Source: Billgrantia desiderata
GTDB lineage: Bacteria > Pseudomonadota > Gammaproteobacteria > Pseudomonadales > Halomonadaceae
Direction of reading: 5' to 3'
Length of the DNA stretch: 64,000 bases
Assembly: GCA_011742915.1 (NCBI GenBank)
Contig: JAAQTN010000011.1
Coordinates: forward strand, 56,054-120,053
The translations under genes were made by a program, and so were the position numbers. Shown here piece by piece: positions 16,892 to 25,584 of the stretch; positions within the stretch are counted from its first letter, which is position 1; the number at the start of each line of letters is the position of its first letter. The notes below the pieces were generated by a model that made no database searches, was not told the DNA's origin, and saw only the letters and a program-made list of their open reading frames with translations.

Positions 16892-16919
16892 GGCTGGCCG
16901 GGCTCTGGCCCGGCCAGCC
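16892..16919. terminator. Perfect hairpin after kbl
   Basis: GGCTGGCCGGGC (16892-16903) and GCCCGGCCAGCC (16908-16919) form a 12-pair stem with a TCTG loop, 7 bases past the kbl stop and upstream of malT. It lacks a T tract on the minus strand, so strength as an intrinsic terminator is uncertain. Confidence 0.6.
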
Positions 16920-16925
16920 AGATCG

Positions 16926-18116
16926 CTACAGCCCCAGGCGCTCCTTGACCCGACCGAAGGCGGCCAGGGCGAATTCCAGATCGTCGCGGCTCAGCGCGGC
17001 TGACATCTGGGTGCGGATGCGGGCACGCCCCTGGGGCACCACCGGGTAGGAGAAGGCGATGACGTAGACGCCCTCCTTGAGCATCTCCTCGGCGAAACGG
17101 GCGGCAAGCCCGGCGTCGTGCAGCATCACCGGCACGATGGGGTGCTCGCCGGGCAACAGTTCGAAGCCCAGCCGCTCGAGCCCCTCGCGGAAGAAGGCGG
17201 TGTTCTCCACCAGTTGGCTGCGCAGCTCGCGGGACTCGGCGGCCAACTCGATCGCCTTCAGCGCGCCGGCGACCACCGGCGGCGCCACGGTGTTGGAGAA
17301 CAGATAGGGGCGCGAGCGCTGGCGCAGCAGCTCGATCACTTCGCGCTTGCCGCTGGTGTAACCGCCGCTGGCGCCGCCCAGCGCCTTGCCCAGGGTGCCG
17401 GTGGTGATATCGATACGATCCATGCAGCCGCGGTACTCGTGGGTGCCGCGGCCGCCTTCGCCGAGAAAGCCGGTGGCGTGGCAGTCGTCGAAGTGCACCA
17501 GGGCGTCGTAGCGCTCGGCCAGATCGCAGATTTCGTCGAGCCGGGCGATGTAGCCGTCCATGGAGAACACCCCGTCGGTGGTGATCAGCTTGAAGCGCGC
17601 AGCGTCGCGGTCGGCGGCCTGGAGCTGCTCTTCCAGGTCGGCCATGTCGTTGTTCCGGTAGCGGTAGCGCCGAGCCTTGGAGAGCCGCACGCCGTCGATG
17701 ATGCTGGCATGGTTGAGCTCGTCGGAGATCACCGCGTCCTCGGCGCCGAGCAGGGTCTCGAACAGCCCGCCGTTGGCGTCGAAGCAGGAAGGGTAGAGGA
17801 TGGTGTCTTCGGTGCCGAGGAAGTCGGTCAGGCGCTGTTCCAGCTGCTTGTGCAGGCTCTGGGTACCGCAGATGAAACGTACCGAGGCCAGGCCGTAGCC
17901 CCACTCTTCAAGGCCCGCCTTGGCGGCCGCGTTGACCTCGGGATGCTGGGCCAGCCCCAGGTAGTTGTTGGCGCACAGGTTGAGCACTTCTTGCCCGGCA
18001 TTGATGCCGACATGGGCGCCCTGAGGCGTGGTCAGCTGGCGCTCGTGCTTGTACAGCCCGGCCTGGCGAATGGCGTCGAGCTCGCCCAGCAGATGCTGCT
18101 TGAAAGCTCCGTACAT
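16926..18116 (-). CDS. kbl: 2-amino-3-ketobutyrate CoA ligase (glycine C-acetyltransferase)
   Basis: 396 residues, against 398 in E. coli. PLP-dependent alpha-oxoamine synthase fold; the Schiff-base lysine lies in [20 protein letters not shown]. Conserved stretches include [13 protein letters not shown] near residue 55 and [13 protein letters not shown]. It converts 2-amino-3-ketobutyrate plus CoA to glycine and acetyl-CoA, the second step of threonine breakdown. The start ATG 18116 ([20 protein letters not shown]) has GGAG 7 bases upstream; the frame continues upstream into tdh without similarity. One base separates it from the tdh stop, so tdh-kbl is an operon. Confidence 0.95.
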   Translation of the reverse strand: MYGAFKQHLLGELDAIRQAGLYKHERQLTTPQGAHVGINAGQEVLNLCANNYLGLAQHPEVNAAAKAGLEEWGYGLASVRFICGTQSLHKQLEQRLTDFLGTEDTILYPSCFDANGGLFETLLGAEDAVISDELNHASIIDGVRLSKARRYRYRNNDMADLEEQLQAADRDAARFKLITTDGVFSMDGYIARLDEICDLAERYDALVHFDDCHATGFLGEGGRGTHEYRGCMDRIDITTGTLGKALGGASGGYTSGKREVIELLRQRSRPYLFSNTVAPPVVAGALKAIELAAESRELRSQLVENTAFFREGLERLGFELLPGEHPIVPVMLHDAGLAARFAEEMLKEGVYVIAFSYPVVPQGRARIRTQMSAALSRDDLEFALAAFGRVKERLGL

Positions 18117-18117
18117 G

Positions 18118-19146
18118 TCATGACTCCCAGTTGAGAACGACCTTGCTCGCTTCACCGCTCAGCATGGCATCGAAACCTTGCTGAAACTCTGTGTAGGGCA
18201 GGCGATGGGTGATCACCGGCGAGATATCGAGACCGGACTCGATCATCACCGACATCTTGTACCAGGTCTCGTACATCTCGCGGCCGTAGATGCCCTTGAG
18301 CGTCAGCATGTTGAAGATCACCGTGTTCCAGTCGATGGCGATCTCCTCGGTGGGGATGCCGAGCATGGAGATCTTGCCGCCGTGACACATGTTGGCCAGC
18401 ATGTCGCGGAAGGCGGCGGGGCTGCCGGACATCTCCAGGCCCACGTCGAAGCCTTCGGTCAATCCCAGCTCGCGCTGCACGTCGGGCAGCGTCTCATGGC
18501 GTACGTCCACGGTACGGGTGGCGCCCAGGCGCTTGGCCAGCTCGAGCCGCCCAGGGTTGAGATCGGTGACCACCACGTGACGCGCCCCGGCGTGGCGACA
18601 CACCGCCGCGGCCATGGCGCCGATCGGTCCGGCCCCGGTGATCAGCACGTCCTCGCCGAGCAGGTCGAACTGCAGCGCGGTGTGCACGGCGTTGCCCAAC
18701 GGGTCGAAGATGGCGGCGACGTCGAGGTCGATGCCCGGCTTGTGCTCCCACACGTTGGACATCGGCAGCGCCACGTACTCGGCGAAGGCCCCCGGTCGGT
18801 TGACCCCCACCCCGCTGGTATGGGCGCACAGGTGGCGGCGCCCGGCCAGGCAGTTGCGACAACGACCGCACACCACGTGGCCCTCGCCGGAGACGATCTG
18901 CCCGGGGTGAAAGTCGTTGACGTTGGAGCCGACCTCGACGATCTCGCCGACGAACTCATGGCCCACCACCATGGGTACCGGGATGGTCTTCTGCGCCCAG
19001 CTGTCCCACTTGTAGATGTGCACGTCGGTGCCGCAGATGGCGGTGCGCTTCACCTTGATCAGCACGTCGTTGATGCCGACCTGTGGGTCCGGCACCTCTT
19101 CCAGCCAGAGGCCGGGTGATGCCTCTTTCTTGATCAGTGCTTTCAT
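18118..19146 (-). CDS. tdh: L-threonine 3-dehydrogenase
   Basis: 342 residues, against 341 in E. coli. Zinc-dependent medium-chain dehydrogenase: catalytic zinc region [13 protein letters not shown] and [12 protein letters not shown], structural zinc cysteines in [15 protein letters not shown], and the nucleotide-binding glycine motif [13 protein letters not shown]. It oxidises threonine to 2-amino-3-ketobutyrate with NAD. ATG 19146 ([20 protein letters not shown]) is preceded by AGGAAGGTAG; the upstream extension of the frame lacks similarity. It is transcribed divergently from an XRE-cupin regulator across a 231-base region with inverted repeats, so control by that regulator is likely. Confidence 0.95.
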   Translation of the reverse strand: MKALIKKEASPGLWLEEVPDPQVGINDVLIKVKRTAICGTDVHIYKWDSWAQKTIPVPMVVGHEFVGEIVEVGSNVNDFHPGQIVSGEGHVVCGRCRNCLAGRRHLCAHTSGVGVNRPGAFAEYVALPMSNVWEHKPGIDLDVAAIFDPLGNAVHTALQFDLLGEDVLITGAGPIGAMAAAVCRHAGARHVVVTDLNPGRLELAKRLGATRTVDVRHETLPDVQRELGLTEGFDVGLEMSGSPAAFRDMLANMCHGGKISMLGIPTEEIAIDWNTVIFNMLTLKGIYGREMYETWYKMSVMIESGLDISPVITHRLPYTEFQQGFDAMLSGEASKVVLNWES

Positions 19147-19235
19147 GTGGCTACCTTCCTGACTTGTGGTTGGAGGGTTCAGGCGGTTGAGGAGCGATAG
19201 GTGCTGGCAATTCCCCGTATGAGGTTTAGTATGAG

Positions 19236-19266
19236 GGAATGAATTCCAGTATTGCAGAATCATTCC
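19236..19266. promoter_or_regulatory. Inverted repeat GGAATGA...TCATTCC in the tdh upstream region
   Basis: GGAATGA (19236-19242) and TCATTCC (19260-19266) are perfect 7-base arms 17 bases apart, about 90 bases upstream of the tdh start. The placement fits an operator or activator site for the tdh-kbl operon. The binding protein is unknown; the divergent XRE-cupin protein is a candidate. Confidence 0.4.
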
Positions 19267-19281
19267 GTCTTGCAAGATTTT

Positions 19282-19349
19282 TTTCCTTCATAGTGGAAAG
19301 CGGTGCAAGGCCCGCCACCCTAGGCCGGTCCATTTCCATGAAGGGGAAA
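19282..19349. promoter_or_regulatory. Two TTTCC-N7/8-GGAAA dyads before the XRE-cupin gene
   Basis: TTTCC...GGAAA occurs at 19282-19299 and 19333-19349. Both copies contain TTCAT or its complement ATGAA in the spacer, so the two sites are related to each other in inverted orientation. They lie 30-95 bases before the regulator start and on the far side of the tdh promoter. This fits autoregulation plus control of tdh-kbl. Confidence 0.45.
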
Positions 19350-19377
19350 ACCTCTTTGGGTATAGGGGAAAAGTGAA

Positions 19378-19962
19378 GTGAGTGACACCACGATGGCAGA
19401 CGAAGGGCAAACGGAGGCGGGAAGCCTGCCGAGCCGGGTCATCGAGCTGCGCAAGAAACGCGGGCTCACCCTGGAGCAGCTGGCAGCGGCCTCCGGCGTG
19501 AGTCGCTCCATGCTCAGCCAGATCGAGCGCGGCAAGGCCAACCCGACGCTGGCGGTGACGCTGCGTATCGCCCAGGCCTTCGGCATGAACATCGGCGATC
19601 TGGTCGACCAGCCGTGGACGGCGTCGCGCATCGAGGTGGTGCGCGGCGACGATGCCAGCCAGCTGTTCCGCGACGACCGGGATTGCCGCATCCGCACCCT
19701 CTCGCCTCTGCACATGGAGAAGAACGTGGAGTTCTACGAGGTGCGCCTGGCCCCCGGCGCGCGCCTGCAGAGTGCGGCTCACTTCGAGGGCACGCGCGAG
19801 CTGCTGACCGTCACCCAGGGGCTGGCGCGAGTCGTGGCAGGGGAAAATCGCTGTGAGCTGAGCCCTGGCGACTCGGCGCACTACCATGCCGACCTGGAGC
19901 ACGTCATCGAGAACTGCGGTGAAACGGAGCTGGTGAGTTTTCTCGTCGTGACCTATCAGTGA
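19378..19962 (+). CDS. XRE-family regulator with C-terminal cupin domain
   Basis: 194 residues. An N-terminal helix-turn-helix (about residues 19-75: LRKKRGLTLEQLAAASGVSR, SMLSQIERGKANPTLAVTLR) is joined to a cupin sensor domain (about 110-190: EFYEVRLAPGARLQSAAHFE to VIENCGETELVSFLVVTYQ). Proteins of this build sense small ligands, often amino-acid related, and repress or activate a neighbouring operon. Start: GTG 19378 with a GGGGA-type site upstream; ATG 19393 is a fallback. It is divergent from tdh-kbl with TTTCC-GGAAA dyads between them, so a role in threonine catabolism is inferred. Confidence 0.85.
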   Translation: MSDTTMADEGQTEAGSLPSRVIELRKKRGLTLEQLAAASGVSRSMLSQIERGKANPTLAVTLRIAQAFGMNIGDLVDQPWTASRIEVVRGDDASQLFRDDRDCRIRTLSPLHMEKNVEFYEVRLAPGARLQSAAHFEGTRELLTVTQGLARVVAGENRCELSPGDSAHYHADLEHVIENCGETELVSFLVVTYQ

Positions 19963-20011
19963 AAGCGCAGTAGTCTGCCCAGCATTGCCATCTGCATTGC
20001 AGGAGAACGAC

Positions 20012-20788
20012 TTGACGGCTCTGGTGTACTGGCTGGACATGGCGGGCGTGGTGGTCTTCGCCCTGTCGGGGGTCATCCTCGCCTGCCGCTCGCGCATGGA
20101 CCCCTTCGGCATGCTGGTGCTGGCGGCGGTCACCGGCATCGGCGGCGGCACCTTGCGCGATCTGGTGCTGGGCGTACGGCCGGTGTTCTGGGTCGCCGAC
20201 CCCACCTATCTGTGGGTGATACTCGCTACCGTCGGCCTCTCCATCGTCGGTTTTCATTACATCCACCGCCTCTCACGCAGCTTCCTGCCGATTGCCGATG
20301 CCTTCGGCCTGGCGCTGTTCACGGTGATCGGTGCGCACAAGGCGTTGCAGCTCGAGGCGCCCGGCGTGGTGGCGGTGTTGATGGGGCTGTTGACGGGGGT
20401 GGCCGGTGGCATGGTGCGCGACGTGCTGGCACGCCGTGTACCCATGGTATTGCGCCAGGAGGTGTATGCCACGGCCTCCATTGCCGGTGGCATCACCTAC
20501 GTGGGGCTGGGAGCGCTGGGCGTGCCGGTCGGCGTTGCCATCGGCCTGGCGCTGGCAGTGACCCTGGGGTTGCGCCTGGCGGCCATCCACTGGCAGCTCA
20601 CGCTGCCGGTTTTCGCCTGGGTCGTGATCCGTCCGCCGCAAGAGGCTCAAGCATCGGCTGACCCGGGCGCCGAGCAAGGGGTACCCCAAGGTGGGCCGCC
20701 GGCACAGCTCAAGCCCCGCACCAAGGTCAGGGTGCGCATGATCTCACCCAGTCAGCAGCGCAGACAGCGAGACAAAGAGAGTGACTGA
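20012..20788 (+). CDS. TRIC/UPF0126-family membrane channel protein (YicG type)
   Basis: 258 residues. Two repeats of the UPF0126 (TRIC) domain, each with three helices and a glycine-rich signature: GIGGGTLRDLVLGVRPVFW (first) and GVAGGMVRDVLARRVPMVL (second). Prokaryotic TRIC proteins form trimeric monovalent-cation channels. The start is taken as TTG 20012 because AGGAG ends 6 bases before it; an earlier in-frame TTG at 19985 has no such site. The C-terminus carries a hydrophilic tail of about 50 residues. It overlaps the next gene by 8 bases. Confidence 0.85.
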   Translation: MTALVYWLDMAGVVVFALSGVILACRSRMDPFGMLVLAAVTGIGGGTLRDLVLGVRPVFWVADPTYLWVILATVGLSIVGFHYIHRLSRSFLPIADAFGLALFTVIGAHKALQLEAPGVVAVLMGLLTGVAGGMVRDVLARRVPMVLRQEVYATASIAGGITYVGLGALGVPVGVAIGLALAVTLGLRLAAIHWQLTLPVFAWVVIRPPQEAQASADPGAEQGVPQGGPPAQLKPRTKVRVRMISPSQQRRQRDKESD

Positions 20789-21944
20789 ATCGAGACCAAG
20801 GCGAGCTCCAGAGGCAGCGTCACGTCTGCTCATGGGCTGGCTCACCGTGCTGCTGGCGGCGTGGCTGGCGGGCTGTGCCATCGAGCCCCTGCATGATGGA
20901 CCGGCGCGCGATGAACAGGCTACCGCGCAGGTGCTCCGGGCCATCTATGAAGACGCCCTGCCGGCCATGCCCCTCGACAAGCAACGCCATTATGCCCAGC
21001 GGCTCTACCGCATCAGCGGTGATGCGCGCTATCTCGAGCCCCTCGAGGCGCATGGGCGCCTACTCTTGAAGCAGCTCGGACGCGATATCGCCGGCCTCGA
21101 GACGCCCGGCTTCGCGGCGGCTCGTACTCGGGAGGTGATGGCGAACTACCCGCAGCGTACCGCCAGGCAGCGCGCCCGTGGGGCCATGCTGGCCGAATGG
21201 GGCGAGATCGCCTTCGGCCGGCAGCTGCTCTTTCGCCTGATTCAGGCGGACTACTACGGTCTGCTGGACACATTACCCGAGCATGAACGTGCGCTCGACT
21301 ACCTGGCCAGCCTGGAATGGCAGCGCTTTCTGACCGACCCGGAGGTGATGAGAATCTATGCCGCCCAGGTGGCGAATCAGGCTCATTTCCTTCATCAACT
21401 CGGCATCGTCGATCTGCGGGACGACATGGAAGCGGCGTTCCAGTCCGTCTATCCGGCCGATGCCGTATCGGCCTTGAGCGAGCGTGACTACCGTAACCGG
21501 CTCTACGGCATGACGCACATGGTGATCGCCGACAGCCGCTACTATCAGCGTAGGGTATCGGCCGAGCAGCATGCCTGGATCCTCGCAGCCTTCCGCACCG
21601 AGATCGAACGCATTCTGGACGAGGCCACGGAGGATATCATGGCCGAAGTCGCGCTCAGCTTTCTGCTGGCTGGCCTGGAAAGCGACCCGACGGTAGCGCG
21701 GATACGCCGCCACCTGATGCAGGCCGTGGACCCTCGCTCGGGCATCATCCCATCGCCGGACGGCGATACCGACCTGGAGCGTGGCGAGCACCGCAACGTG
21801 CTGGCGATCATGGTGCTCGGCTGGCCGGGGCAGCTGCATGCCGGCCCCGACCTGTCACGAAGGCTCCATCAGCCCCGTGAGGTTCCGGCCGGCCAAGGCA
21901 TGAGGCAACGTAAATCGCACGTCGCAGTGCTAGAGAACGTTTAG
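20781..21944 (+). CDS. DUF3541 lipoprotein of unknown function
   Basis: 387 residues. A lipobox LAGC with Cys32 follows a hydrophobic segment, so the protein is probably a lipoprotein. The remainder is all-helical and resembles DUF3541, a family found mainly in marine gammaproteobacteria; no catalytic motif is evident. Recognisable stretches are DKQRHYAQRLYRISGDARYL, YRNRLYGMTHMVIADSRYYQ and a C-terminal GIIPSPDGDTDLERGEHRNV. The GTG start overlaps the channel gene by 8 bases, suggesting coupling. The last 15 bases overlap the convergent acyltransferase gene. Confidence 0.7.
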   Translation: MTESRPRRAPEAASRLLMGWLTVLLAAWLAGCAIEPLHDGPARDEQATAQVLRAIYEDALPAMPLDKQRHYAQRLYRISGDARYLEPLEAHGRLLLKQLGRDIAGLETPGFAAARTREVMANYPQRTARQRARGAMLAEWGEIAFGRQLLFRLIQADYYGLLDTLPEHERALDYLASLEWQRFLTDPEVMRIYAAQVANQAHFLHQLGIVDLRDDMEAAFQSVYPADAVSALSERDYRNRLYGMTHMVIADSRYYQRRVSAEQHAWILAAFRTEIERILDEATEDIMAEVALSFLLAGLESDPTVARIRRHLMQAVDPRSGIIPSPDGDTDLERGEHRNVLAIMVLGWPGQLHAGPDLSRRLHQPREVPAGQGMRQRKSHVAVLENV

Positions 21945-22730
21945 TTCATTCGTCAGCTGCGGGGCAATAGACTCCTTGATATGCCAATAGAGTGGTTGCA
22001 GCGGTGCTTGAAGGTCCCGTTCTGCATCACGTTGGTCGATATAGTAGGCCGCCCTAGGCCCGCAGTAGTCGATCACGTCTCCGACCTGGCGGAACTGCAG
22101 CCCGGAGATTTTCAGCAGTCTAGCGAAACGAGGCTCCATCATGGCAAAGACCTGATAACGACCGACCAGGCCGACTACGGCTGTGGCAGCCAGGAACAGG
22201 CTAAGGGTCACCAGCGGTGAGGGTGGGGGCAACCGGTTCTTTTCCAGCAGTTGAAGGTCCTGCTCACGCAGCCCGAGAGCACAGTCACGCGAACGGCGAA
22301 AGTCGGGATGCACGGCAAGTCGCGAGACCTCGCATAGGCAGGAGCGCTCGAACTTACTCGGGTGAAGTAGTGGATCGGTCAAGCCGTGGGCACAGCTTTC
22401 TTCCAGCGGCAGTAGCCGTTTATCCGCCGGGTCGCTGCTCGCCAGTACCACTCTCAGGCAGCCCGCGTCCCTTTTGCTGGTGGTGTGGTGAAGCAGACAG
22501 AGAATGGCATGCCGGTCATGCGCGTCCTTTTCGAAGGGGATATCGGCATTTTCGCCCAAACGATAGTTGAGTTCCTCACGGAAGACCTTGTGGCGAAGCG
22601 CATAGGCTCGGTAGCGATCGACCTTGGTACGGGCGATGACGAAGCGATATTGCTCGATGAAATCTCGGACTTGGTCATCCAGGGCAGCTTCCGTTCCAGC
22701 AGAGTATGAATCACGACGTGGTGTCTCCAT
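21930..22730 (-). CDS. PEP-CTERM/exosortase-associated-type GNAT acyltransferase
   Basis: 266 residues. The N-terminal half matches the N-acyl amino acid synthase-like group annotated as PEP-CTERM/exosortase-associated acyltransferase: RYRAYALRHKVFREELNYRL, DAHDRHAILCLLHH, CEVSRLAVHPDFRRSRD. A hydrophobic patch (PLVTLSLFLAATAVVGLVGR) may bind the acyl chain or membrane. These enzymes join fatty acyl groups to small amines. The ATG at 22730 has AGGAG 6 bases upstream and lies inside the 3' end of the GGDEF-EAL gene (20-base overlap), so the two are translationally coupled. No exosortase or PEP-CTERM substrate is in the window. Function inferred from family. Confidence 0.75.
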   Translation of the reverse strand: METPRRDSYSAGTEAALDDQVRDFIEQYRFVIARTKVDRYRAYALRHKVFREELNYRLGENADIPFEKDAHDRHAILCLLHHTTSKRDAGCLRVVLASSDPADKRLLPLEESCAHGLTDPLLHPSKFERSCLCEVSRLAVHPDFRRSRDCALGLREQDLQLLEKNRLPPPSPLVTLSLFLAATAVVGLVGRYQVFAMMEPRFARLLKISGLQFRQVGDVIDYCGPRAAYYIDQRDAERDLQAPLQPLYWHIKESIAPQLTNELNVL

Positions 22731-25548
22731 GTGATACTCCTGGGATGGCATCTGACAACAAGGCGGGTCGGCCAAGGTGATAACCCTGCCCGTACTCAAT
22801 ACCGTAGGATGACAGGAGTGGAATCAATGCCTCCTGATCGACGAATTCGGCGATGGCTTTCTTGCCGAAGCCAGTGGCGATATCGGCAATGGCCTTGACG
22901 ATGACCTGACTCTCCGTATTGGTCAGCAGGGTGCGAATGAAGGCGCCGTCGATCTTGATGAAATCGACGGGCAGCTCGCCGAGATAGTGGAAACTGCTGA
23001 AGCCGACACCGAAGTCGTCCAGGGCCGTGCGACAGCCAAGGTCGCGCAGGGCCTGAAGAACGCCGCGTGCGCTGGAAAAATCGGTGACGGCAGCGGTCTC
23101 GGTGATTTCCAGAATCAAGTAATGGGGGTCTGCACCGCTGGCGGCCAGCTCCTCGACGAGAAACTGCTTGAGCCCTTCGTCGTGCAAGGACTGGCCCGAC
23201 AGGTTGACGGAAAGACTGATGCCCTGCGCCTGCACGCGGCTCAAAGCGCGCAGGCTGTGGCGTAGCACCCAGCGGTCGATCTGTACGACCTGACCGCTGC
23301 GCTCGGCCACGGGAATGAAATAGGCCGGTGAGATGAGAGCGCCCTTGGGGCCCAGCATGCGCAGCAGCACCTCGTAGTGCCGGACGTCGCCGTCACTCAG
23401 GCGCATGATCGGCTGCACCATGAGCTCGAAGCCTTCCTCGTCGATGGCCTGACGAATGCGCTCCACCCAGTAGACGCGCTCCTGCAACTCGTCCTTGGCG
23501 CGCTCCAGCGTCGAGAGCAGGTGCCAACGCTGGGCGCTGCTCTCCTTGGCCTTGTACATGGCCAGGTCGGCGTTGGCCATCAAATCGGCAGGATTGTCGC
23601 CGTGGATCGGGAACAGCGCGATACCGAGGCTGGCCGTGGCCCGGTGGCGCTGGCCGCCGGCATCCAGGCCGGTGCCGTCCAGCAGCGGCGTGATCTGCTT
23701 GGCGATGCTGATGGCTTTGCGGGTATCGGCGCCCTCCAGCAGCAGCGCGAACTCATCGCCACCCAACCGCGCGATGATGCCGCAATGGCCGAACTCCTGG
23801 AACAGGGTATCGGCCACCATGCGCAGCAGCCGGTCGCCGGTGTGATGGCCGCTGAGTTCGTTGACGTCCTTGAAGTGGTCGATGTCGAGCAGCAGCACCG
23901 CCCCGTTACGCCCGCGCTGCATGACCGCGCCCAGCGCCTCCTGGAAGTAACGTCGGTTGTAGAGTTCCGTCAACGGGTCGCGCTCGGCCAGCCAGGTGAG
24001 GCGCGCCTCGGCCAGCTTGCGTTCGGTGATGTCGAGCCCGACCGAGATACGAGCCGCGCGGTCGTCGCCGCGCGTTGCCAGCGGCGCGTGATACCAGGCG
24101 ATGGTGCGCTGACGCCCATCCGCCGTCACCAGGCTGCGCTCCTCCTGAGATGTCACTTCGTCGGTGCCAGTGCTTGGGCGGGGGGTGAAGACATCGTCGA
24201 AGCGGCGGCCCAGGAGTCGCTCCTCCTGCATCGACAGGGTGGAAAGCGCATAGTCATTGACGAGGGTGATGCGATCCTGGTCGTCCTGGGTCACGATGAA
24301 GACCCGCGCCGTATCCAGCAGGCTGCCGACGAAATCGCGCTCCCGGGCTAGCTCCTCGACCCGTTCGGCCAACTGCTGGCCGCGTGCCGTGACTTCGTGT
24401 TCCAGCGCCTCCAACTGGTCGGAGAGGGCCAGCGTCGTGCCCTCCAGAACATCGATCTCATCCTCGAGGCGTTGGTTCGGTGGCGGAATCGCGCTGCGGG
24501 CTTCGGCGAAGCCGCCGTGGGCCAGGGCCGGGAGAACACCGGCCAGCCGGCGCAGCCTGGCCATGGGCTGCAGCAGAATCGCCAGCAGCAGCAGCTCGGC
24601 CGCCAGCCAGCCACCGATGCCTACCAGCAGCAGGCTACGCGTGTTTTCCTGAATGGCGCGTATCTGATGGGTGATATCGGCGGCCAGAAGAAAGAAGCCG
24701 CTACTGCGACGAGCCTCATCGGCCTCCATGCGCACGACGGACAGCTCGTAATCGCGGCCCCGATATTGCAGGCGCAGCGGCGTCTCGAGAATATCGCTGA
24801 GCATGCCTGTCTGCGAGGCCTGGCGAAGCAGCGGAAGATAGTGCTCCGGGCGGGTCATGGCCACCAAGTGGCCGTTCCAGTTCGTCAGGTGACGATCAGG
24901 CATGGCCTCCACCCCGCGCCCCCCGGTGATCAGCAGGGCGACATCGCTGCCGGATACCTGCTGGGCCAGGCGGGTCACGTCGGCCAGGGAGCGAGACAGT
25001 ATCACCATGCCGACGCTTTCGCCGCCGACCAGAATGGGCACCGCCGCATACTGGCGACAGTCGTTGGCACAGCGCAGCGCCGAAAGCGGAAACTCGGTTT
25101 CCATCACCTGGCGTACCCAGTCCTGAACGGGGCGCTCCTTGTCTGCCTGTCCCTCCCCCCAATCGGCCAATTGGCGGCCCTGGGCGTCGAACACCAGTAT
25201 CTCGTCGATGCCGGCTTCGAGTTGCAGCGTGGGCCACTGGGACGTCAGGGAGTTTATCAGCGCTTCCTGGTCGTTTCCGTCCAGGGCCGGCCCCAGGTCA
25301 GGGGAGGCTGCCGTCAGGGCAGCGATCTGCTGCAGGCTCACCTCGGAGCGCTGCAGGGCCAGCTGTATCTCACGGACTTCCCGGTCGTTGCTTTCCCTGC
25401 GGCTCTCCTCGAACTGGCGGGTCAGGTTGGCATGGCCGAGCCAGGTGAATAGTCCCGCCAGCACCAGCAGCAGCAGACTGCTCAGCGCCAGCACTCGCCA
25501 GGTCAGGCTGAGATGGGGCCGTCGTGCTTGGGAATCGGAGCGGCTCAT
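22711..25548 (-). CDS. Membrane sensor with PAS, GGDEF and EAL domains
   Basis: 945 residues. Membrane helix about 17-37, a periplasmic CACHE/CHASE-like sensor of about 265 residues, a second helix about 305-328, coiled coil, PAS domain (about 405-515), GGDEF (motif GGDEF near 597) and EAL. In the EAL domain the signature is EVL (YEVLLR). NLSGQS, ILEITE, DDFGVGFSS and IKIDG are all present, so phosphodiesterase activity is plausible. The GGDEF domain has an intact motif but no RxxD inhibitory site (GHCG in its place). It probably turns over c-di-GMP in response to a periplasmic signal. It starts 36 bases after the porin gene and overlaps the acyltransferase by 20 bases. Confidence 0.9.
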   Translation of the reverse strand: MSRSDSQARRPHLSLTWRVLALSSLLLLVLAGLFTWLGHANLTRQFEESRRESNDREVREIQLALQRSEVSLQQIAALTAASPDLGPALDGNDQEALINSLTSQWPTLQLEAGIDEILVFDAQGRQLADWGEGQADKERPVQDWVRQVMETEFPLSALRCANDCRQYAAVPILVGGESVGMVILSRSLADVTRLAQQVSGSDVALLITGGRGVEAMPDRHLTNWNGHLVAMTRPEHYLPLLRQASQTGMLSDILETPLRLQYRGRDYELSVVRMEADEARRSSGFFLLAADITHQIRAIQENTRSLLLVGIGGWLAAELLLLAILLQPMARLRRLAGVLPALAHGGFAEARSAIPPPNQRLEDEIDVLEGTTLALSDQLEALEHEVTARGQQLAERVEELARERDFVGSLLDTARVFIVTQDDQDRITLVNDYALSTLSMQEERLLGRRFDDVFTPRPSTGTDEVTSQEERSLVTADGRQRTIAWYHAPLATRGDDRAARISVGLDITERKLAEARLTWLAERDPLTELYNRRYFQEALGAVMQRGRNGAVLLLDIDHFKDVNELSGHHTGDRLLRMVADTLFQEFGHCGIIARLGGDEFALLLEGADTRKAISIAKQITPLLDGTGLDAGGQRHRATASLGIALFPIHGDNPADLMANADLAMYKAKESSAQRWHLLSTLERAKDELQERVYWVERIRQAIDEEGFELMVQPIMRLSDGDVRHYEVLLRMLGPKGALISPAYFIPVAERSGQVVQIDRWVLRHSLRALSRVQAQGISLSVNLSGQSLHDEGLKQFLVEELAASGADPHYLILEITETAAVTDFSSARGVLQALRDLGCRTALDDFGVGFSSFHYLGELPVDFIKIDGAFIRTLLTNTESQVIVKAIADIATGFGKKAIAEFVDQEALIPLLSSYGIEYGQGYHLGRPALLSDAIPGVSHGDTTS

Positions 25549-25584
25549 GCGGACAATCCCTGACCGGTTCGGTGATCGGAGGCT

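Noticed and set aside
21930-22730. Acyltransferase as a LuxI-type autoinducer synthase
   Set aside because: The Arg-Tyr-Arg opening is shared by GNAT-like acyl synthases, but the LuxI C-terminal motifs are missing and no adjacent LuxR is present.
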